Source of the DNA: Leptothrix cholodnii SP-6
Lineage (GTDB): Bacteria; Pseudomonadota; Gammaproteobacteria; Burkholderiales; Burkholderiaceae_C
Direction: 5' to 3'
Assembly: GCF_000019785.1 (NCBI RefSeq)
Contig: NC_010524.1
Location: 3,646,001-3,710,000, forward strand
DNA: 64,000 nucleotides
Part shown: in pieces, positions 61,146-64,000 of the stretch
Layout: each line of letters starts with the position of its first letter
Position numbering within the stretch: position 1 is the stretch's first letter
Program-made: the position numbers and the translations under genes
The notes under the pieces: generated by a model
Database searches by the model: none
The model's input: the letters and a program-made list of their open reading frames with translations, nothing else
Told to the model about the DNA's origin: nothing

Positions 61146-62996
61146 ATGATCGCCCCTGAACTGACATCCGCCTACCCCGACGGCCTGCGCCTGCTGGCCG
61201 ATGTCGGCGCCTCGAACGTGCGCTTTGCGCTCGAATCGGCACCCGATCGCTACTGGGCGAGCGAGGTTCTGCCCTGTTCTGCGCATGAATCGCTCGAGGC
61301 CGCGGTGCGCACCTTCCTGCTCGCGCACGGCTCGCCGCCGGTTCGTCACGCGGCGTTTTCGCTGCCCAACCCGATCGCCGGCGACCAGGTGCAGCTGACC
61401 AACCATCCGTGGGCGTTTTCGGTCGAGGCCATGCGGCGCGCGCTGGGCCTGCAGACGCTGCTGGTGGTCAACGACTACACCGCGCTGGCGATGGGGCTGA
61501 CCCGGCTCGACGCCGGCGAGCGCATCAAGGTGGGCGGCGGCGAGCCGGTCACCGGCGGCGTGCAGGGCGTGATCGGGCCGGGCAGCGGGCTGGGGGTGTC
61601 GGCCCTGGTGCTGGTGCAGGACCGTTACGTGGCGCTGTCGAGCGAGGGCGGCCACGTCAGCTACCCGCCGCAGGACGACGACGAGGAACAGGTCGTCGCT
61701 GCGGCCCGCCAGCGTTACGGCCATGCGTCAGGCGAGCGGCTGATCTCGGGGCCGGGGCTGGAGCTGATCCACGAGGTGATCGCCGCGCAGACCGGCCACC
61801 AGCCCGCCCGCCTCGCGGCGCCCGAGATCTCGGCGCGCGCCCTGGCCACGCCGCCGTGCCCGGTGGCGCAGCGCGCGCTGGCGGTGTTCTGCGCCATGCT
61901 CGGCACGGTGGCGGGCAACCTGGCGCTGACGCTGGGCAGCGTCGGCGGCCTCTACATCGGCGGGGGCATCGTGCCGCAGATCCTGCCGTTCTTCGAGGCC
62001 TCGGCGTTCCGCCGGCGCTTCGAGCAGAAGGGCCGTTTCAGCCAGTGGCTGACGCAGATCCCGACCTGGGTGGTGGTGGCACCGCGTTCGGCGCTGCGCG
62101 GCACGTCGGCCTTTCTGGAGGATCACCTCACCGCCGACCACGGCGCCGAGCCGCTGCTCGACGACGTGCGCGCGGCGCTGCCGCGGCTGTCGACCTCCGA
62201 GCGCCTGGTGGCGGGCGACCTGCTGTCGGCGCCACGCGCCTGGATGAGCGACTCGATCGCCCGCATCGCCGATCGCTGCGGCGTCAGCACGCCCACGGTG
62301 ATGCGCTTCTGCCGCACGATGGGGTTCAAGGGGCTGGCGGATTTCAAGCTGCGGCTCGGTGCCGGGCTGTCGGGCAGCACCAAGGTCGCGCACCGCCCGG
62401 TGCGCGCCGCCGATCCGACCGCCGAGCGCATGGCCACCATCCTCAACAACTCGATCTCGGCGCTGATCGAGCTGCGCGACCGGCTGCATCCGCAGGCCTT
62501 CGAGCAGGCCGTCAAGCTGCTGGCCAACGCGCGCCGGATCGAGGTCTACGGCGTCGGCGCCGCCGCGCTGGCGGCCGAGGAGGCGCAGCACAAGTTCGGC
62601 CGGCTGGGCCTGCAGGTGGTGGCGCGCACCGACTCGCAGCTGCAGAACGTGACGGCGGCGTTCCTCGGCCCCGACGACGTGCTGCTGGTGCTGTCGAACT
62701 CGGGCGCGGTCGATCCGGTCAACGAGGCCGTGATGCGGGCGCGCCGCAGCGGCACGCGGGTGATCGGGATGTGCCCGCAGCGCAGCGACCTGGCCCGGCT
62801 GTCCGACGTGATCCTGCCGGTCGATCACCCGGAGGACCTGCAGGCGCTGGTGCCGATGGTGTCGCGGCTGATGCAGACGGTGATCGTCGACGTGCTGGTC
62901 ACCGATCTGGCGCTGCAGCGGCGCGACCACATCAACGCCGCGCTGGTGCGCCAGGATGATCAGCGCTACGCCTTCCTGAGCTCGCACGGCAGCTGA
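61146..62996 (+). CDS. glk: Glucokinase-RpiR/HexR fusion (bifunctional kinase and transcriptional regulator)
   Basis: 616 residues. Residues 1-325 are a bacterial glucokinase: 'LLADVGASNVRFAL' phosphate-binding start, catalytic Asp in 'VVNDYTALAMGL', 'IGPGSGLGVSALV', 'SEGGHVSYPP', 'LYIGGGIVPQI'. Residues 340-616 are an RpiR/HexR regulator with helix-turn-helix 'RIADRCGVSTPTVMRFCRTM' near 375 and a SIS domain ('RIEVYGVGAAALAAEEAQHK', 'LSNSGAVDPVNEAV'). It phosphorylates glucose and likely represses its promoter in response to a sugar-phosphate such as KDPG. Such fusions are known in Burkholderiales. Divergent from the glucan operon. Confidence 0.93.
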   Translation: MIAPELTSAYPDGLRLLADVGASNVRFALESAPDRYWASEVLPCSAHESLEAAVRTFLLAHGSPPVRHAAFSLPNPIAGDQVQLTNHPWAFSVEAMRRALGLQTLLVVNDYTALAMGLTRLDAGERIKVGGGEPVTGGVQGVIGPGSGLGVSALVLVQDRYVALSSEGGHVSYPPQDDDEEQVVAAARQRYGHASGERLISGPGLELIHEVIAAQTGHQPARLAAPEISARALATPPCPVAQRALAVFCAMLGTVAGNLALTLGSVGGLYIGGGIVPQILPFFEASAFRRRFEQKGRFSQWLTQIPTWVVVAPRSALRGTSAFLEDHLTADHGAEPLLDDVRAALPRLSTSERLVAGDLLSAPRAWMSDSIARIADRCGVSTPTVMRFCRTMGFKGLADFKLRLGAGLSGSTKVAHRPVRAADPTAERMATILNNSISALIELRDRLHPQAFEQAVKLLANARRIEVYGVGAAALAAEEAQHKFGRLGLQVVARTDSQLQNVTAAFLGPDDVLLVLSNSGAVDPVNEAVMRARRSGTRVIGMCPQRSDLARLSDVILPVDHPEDLQALVPMVSRLMQTVIVDVLVTDLALQRRDHINAALVRQDDQRYAFLSSHGS

Positions 62997-63075
62997 GGCC
63001 GGCGCCACGCCACGCCGGCGTCCGCCAATAATCGGCCGCTCGCCGCCGCAGACCCACCTCCAGCCCAGCCCCGCC

Positions 63076-64000
63076 ATGACCCACGCCCGAATCGCCACGC
63101 CGATCGACTCCGATGCCGACCCGGACGAACCGGAGGCCGCAATCCAGGTGCTGCACTGGCCCGGCGGCTTGCGCGTGAAGCTGTCGCCATGGGGCGCGGC
63201 GTGGCTGAGCTGCTGCGTGCCGATGCCCGACGGCGACTGGCGCGAAGCCCTGCTGCAGCCACGCCACGCCCGCATCGGGCCGGCGCAGCCACGCAGTTTC
63301 ATGGGCAGCACGCTCGGCCGCTACGCCAACCGCATCGCGCACGGGCGCCTCGCGCGGGGCGATCAGGTGGTGTCGCTCGCACGGGGCGACGGCGAACGGC
63401 ATCACCTGCACGGCGGGCCGGACGGCTGGGACACGCGGCGCTGGGCGCAGCCGGCGGTGGCCGCGACGGACGATGCGCTGGAGGCCGTCTACACGCTAAC
63501 GTCGGTGGCCGGCGACCAGGGCTACCCCGGCACGGCTCAGGCGCAGGTGCGCTACCGGCTGATCGATGCGCAGACGCTGGAGATCGACTACGAGGTGCGG
63601 GTCGACGCACCGTCACCGATCGGGCTCAGCAACCACGCCTACTTCAACCTCGATGCGCGCCAGGCGGGGGACGCCGGCGACGTGCGCGACCACCACCTGC
63701 AGATCCACGCCGATCGGGTGCTGCCGGTCGATCCGGACTGCATCCCGCTGGAAGGGCCGGTGCCGGTGGCCGATCTGCCGGGTTTCGATTTCCGCCGCGC
63801 GACACGGCTGCGAACGCAGCTGGACGGACATCTGGATGCGAGCGAACAGCTGCGAGCGCAACGCGGCCATGACCATGCCTACGTGCTGGAATCGACCGAG
63901 GATGCCGCTGCAGGAGACAGCCCGGACAGGCTGCGCGAGGCGGCGGTGCTGAGCGCAGCCGACGGCCGGCTGCAGATGACGCTGAGCACCACGCTGCCGG
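63076..64000 (+). CDS. galM: Aldose 1-epimerase (galactose mutarotase), cut by window edge
   Basis: 308 residues are visible from ATG 63076 and the frame runs out of the window. GalM features: 'STLGRYANRIAHGR' near 80, the catalytic His region 'HHLHGGPDGWD' near 115, and 'LSNHAYFNL' near 188. It interconverts alpha and beta anomers of aldoses such as glucose, which suits a position behind glucokinase (79-bp gap). Full length would be about 340 residues. The first ~25 residues (Asp/Pro/Ala-rich) do not match the family. Confidence 0.88.
   Translation, partial: MTHARIATPIDSDADPDEPEAAIQVLHWPGGLRVKLSPWGAAWLSCCVPMPDGDWREALLQPRHARIGPAQPRSFMGSTLGRYANRIAHGRLARGDQVVSLARGDGERHHLHGGPDGWDTRRWAQPAVAATDDALEAVYTLTSVAGDQGYPGTAQAQVRYRLIDAQTLEIDYEVRVDAPSPIGLSNHAYFNLDARQAGDAGDVRDHHLQIHADRVLPVDPDCIPLEGPVPVADLPGFDFRRATRLRTQLDGHLDASEQLRAQRGHDHAYVLESTEDAAAGDSPDRLREAAVLSAADGRLQMTLSTTLP

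Overview
The window is uniformly G+C rich (roughly two thirds or more by eye), is almost fully coding, and has a protein content typical of a beta-proteobacterium of the order Burkholderiales, most like the Leptothrix / Sphaerotilus / Rubrivivax group. That placement is inferred from protein flavour and from a GC-rich intergenic repeat type familiar from this order; no rRNA or tRNA gene is present to confirm it. The theme is carbohydrate and polyol metabolism: three complete ABC sugar importers, each with local regulators, plus two c-di-GMP proteins and one candidate immune gene.

Layout. 1-5372: the end of a LacI-type regulator, a trypsin-NACHT (STAND NTPase) protein and an RpiR-type repressor. 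5584-9598: a four-gene operon (ferredoxin reductase, PanB-like enzyme, PurU, TIM-barrel enzyme). 9573-17378: TerC membrane protein, cation P-type ATPase, a periplasmic binding protein coupled to a GGDEF/EAL protein, and TruC. 17359-24611: a sucrose/fructan-type module (GH32, LacI repressor, ABC importer). 24622-27285: a MocE-like Rieske ferredoxin, a MocD-like di-iron oxygenase and a divergent LacI regulator. 27361-31060: small genes, including a more A+T-rich patch with a gene remnant, LysR, DUF2237 and a diguanylate cyclase. 31172-40758: myo-inositol import (ibpA-iatA-iatP) divergent from iolC/J-iolD-iolE-iolB. 41110-43258: porin and a Gfo/Idh/MocA dehydrogenase. 43259-43565: an unusual pair of giant hairpins. 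43566-60902: a ten-gene alpha-glucan operon (ABC importer, three GH13 glucosidases, amylosucrase, branching enzyme, phosphorylase-kinase-like GH15 protein). 61146-64000: a glucokinase-RpiR fusion and aldose epimerase.

How the genes may work together. The reductase, Rieske ferredoxin and desaturase-like oxygenase correspond to the three parts of the rhizobial MocDEF system that demethylates the rhizopine 3-O-methyl-scyllo-inosamine. Here they lie in the same window as a full inositol pathway and next to two folate-C1 enzymes (PanB-like and PurU). A perfect GGAA-N6-TTCC site, the known IolR (RpiR) motif, lies in front of the oxygenase gene, and variants lie in the iol/ibp divergent promoter. 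The most interesting reading is an O-methyl-inositol (pinitol, ononitol, bornesitol or rhizopine type) oxidative demethylation regulon that feeds myo-inositol catabolism and handles the released C1 unit. This is an inference from gene content and operators. Separately, the right-hand operon looks like a sugar-import to alpha-glucan storage line built on amylosucrase and GlgB, under a glucokinase-HexR-like fusion with matching operator-like sites in the shared promoter.
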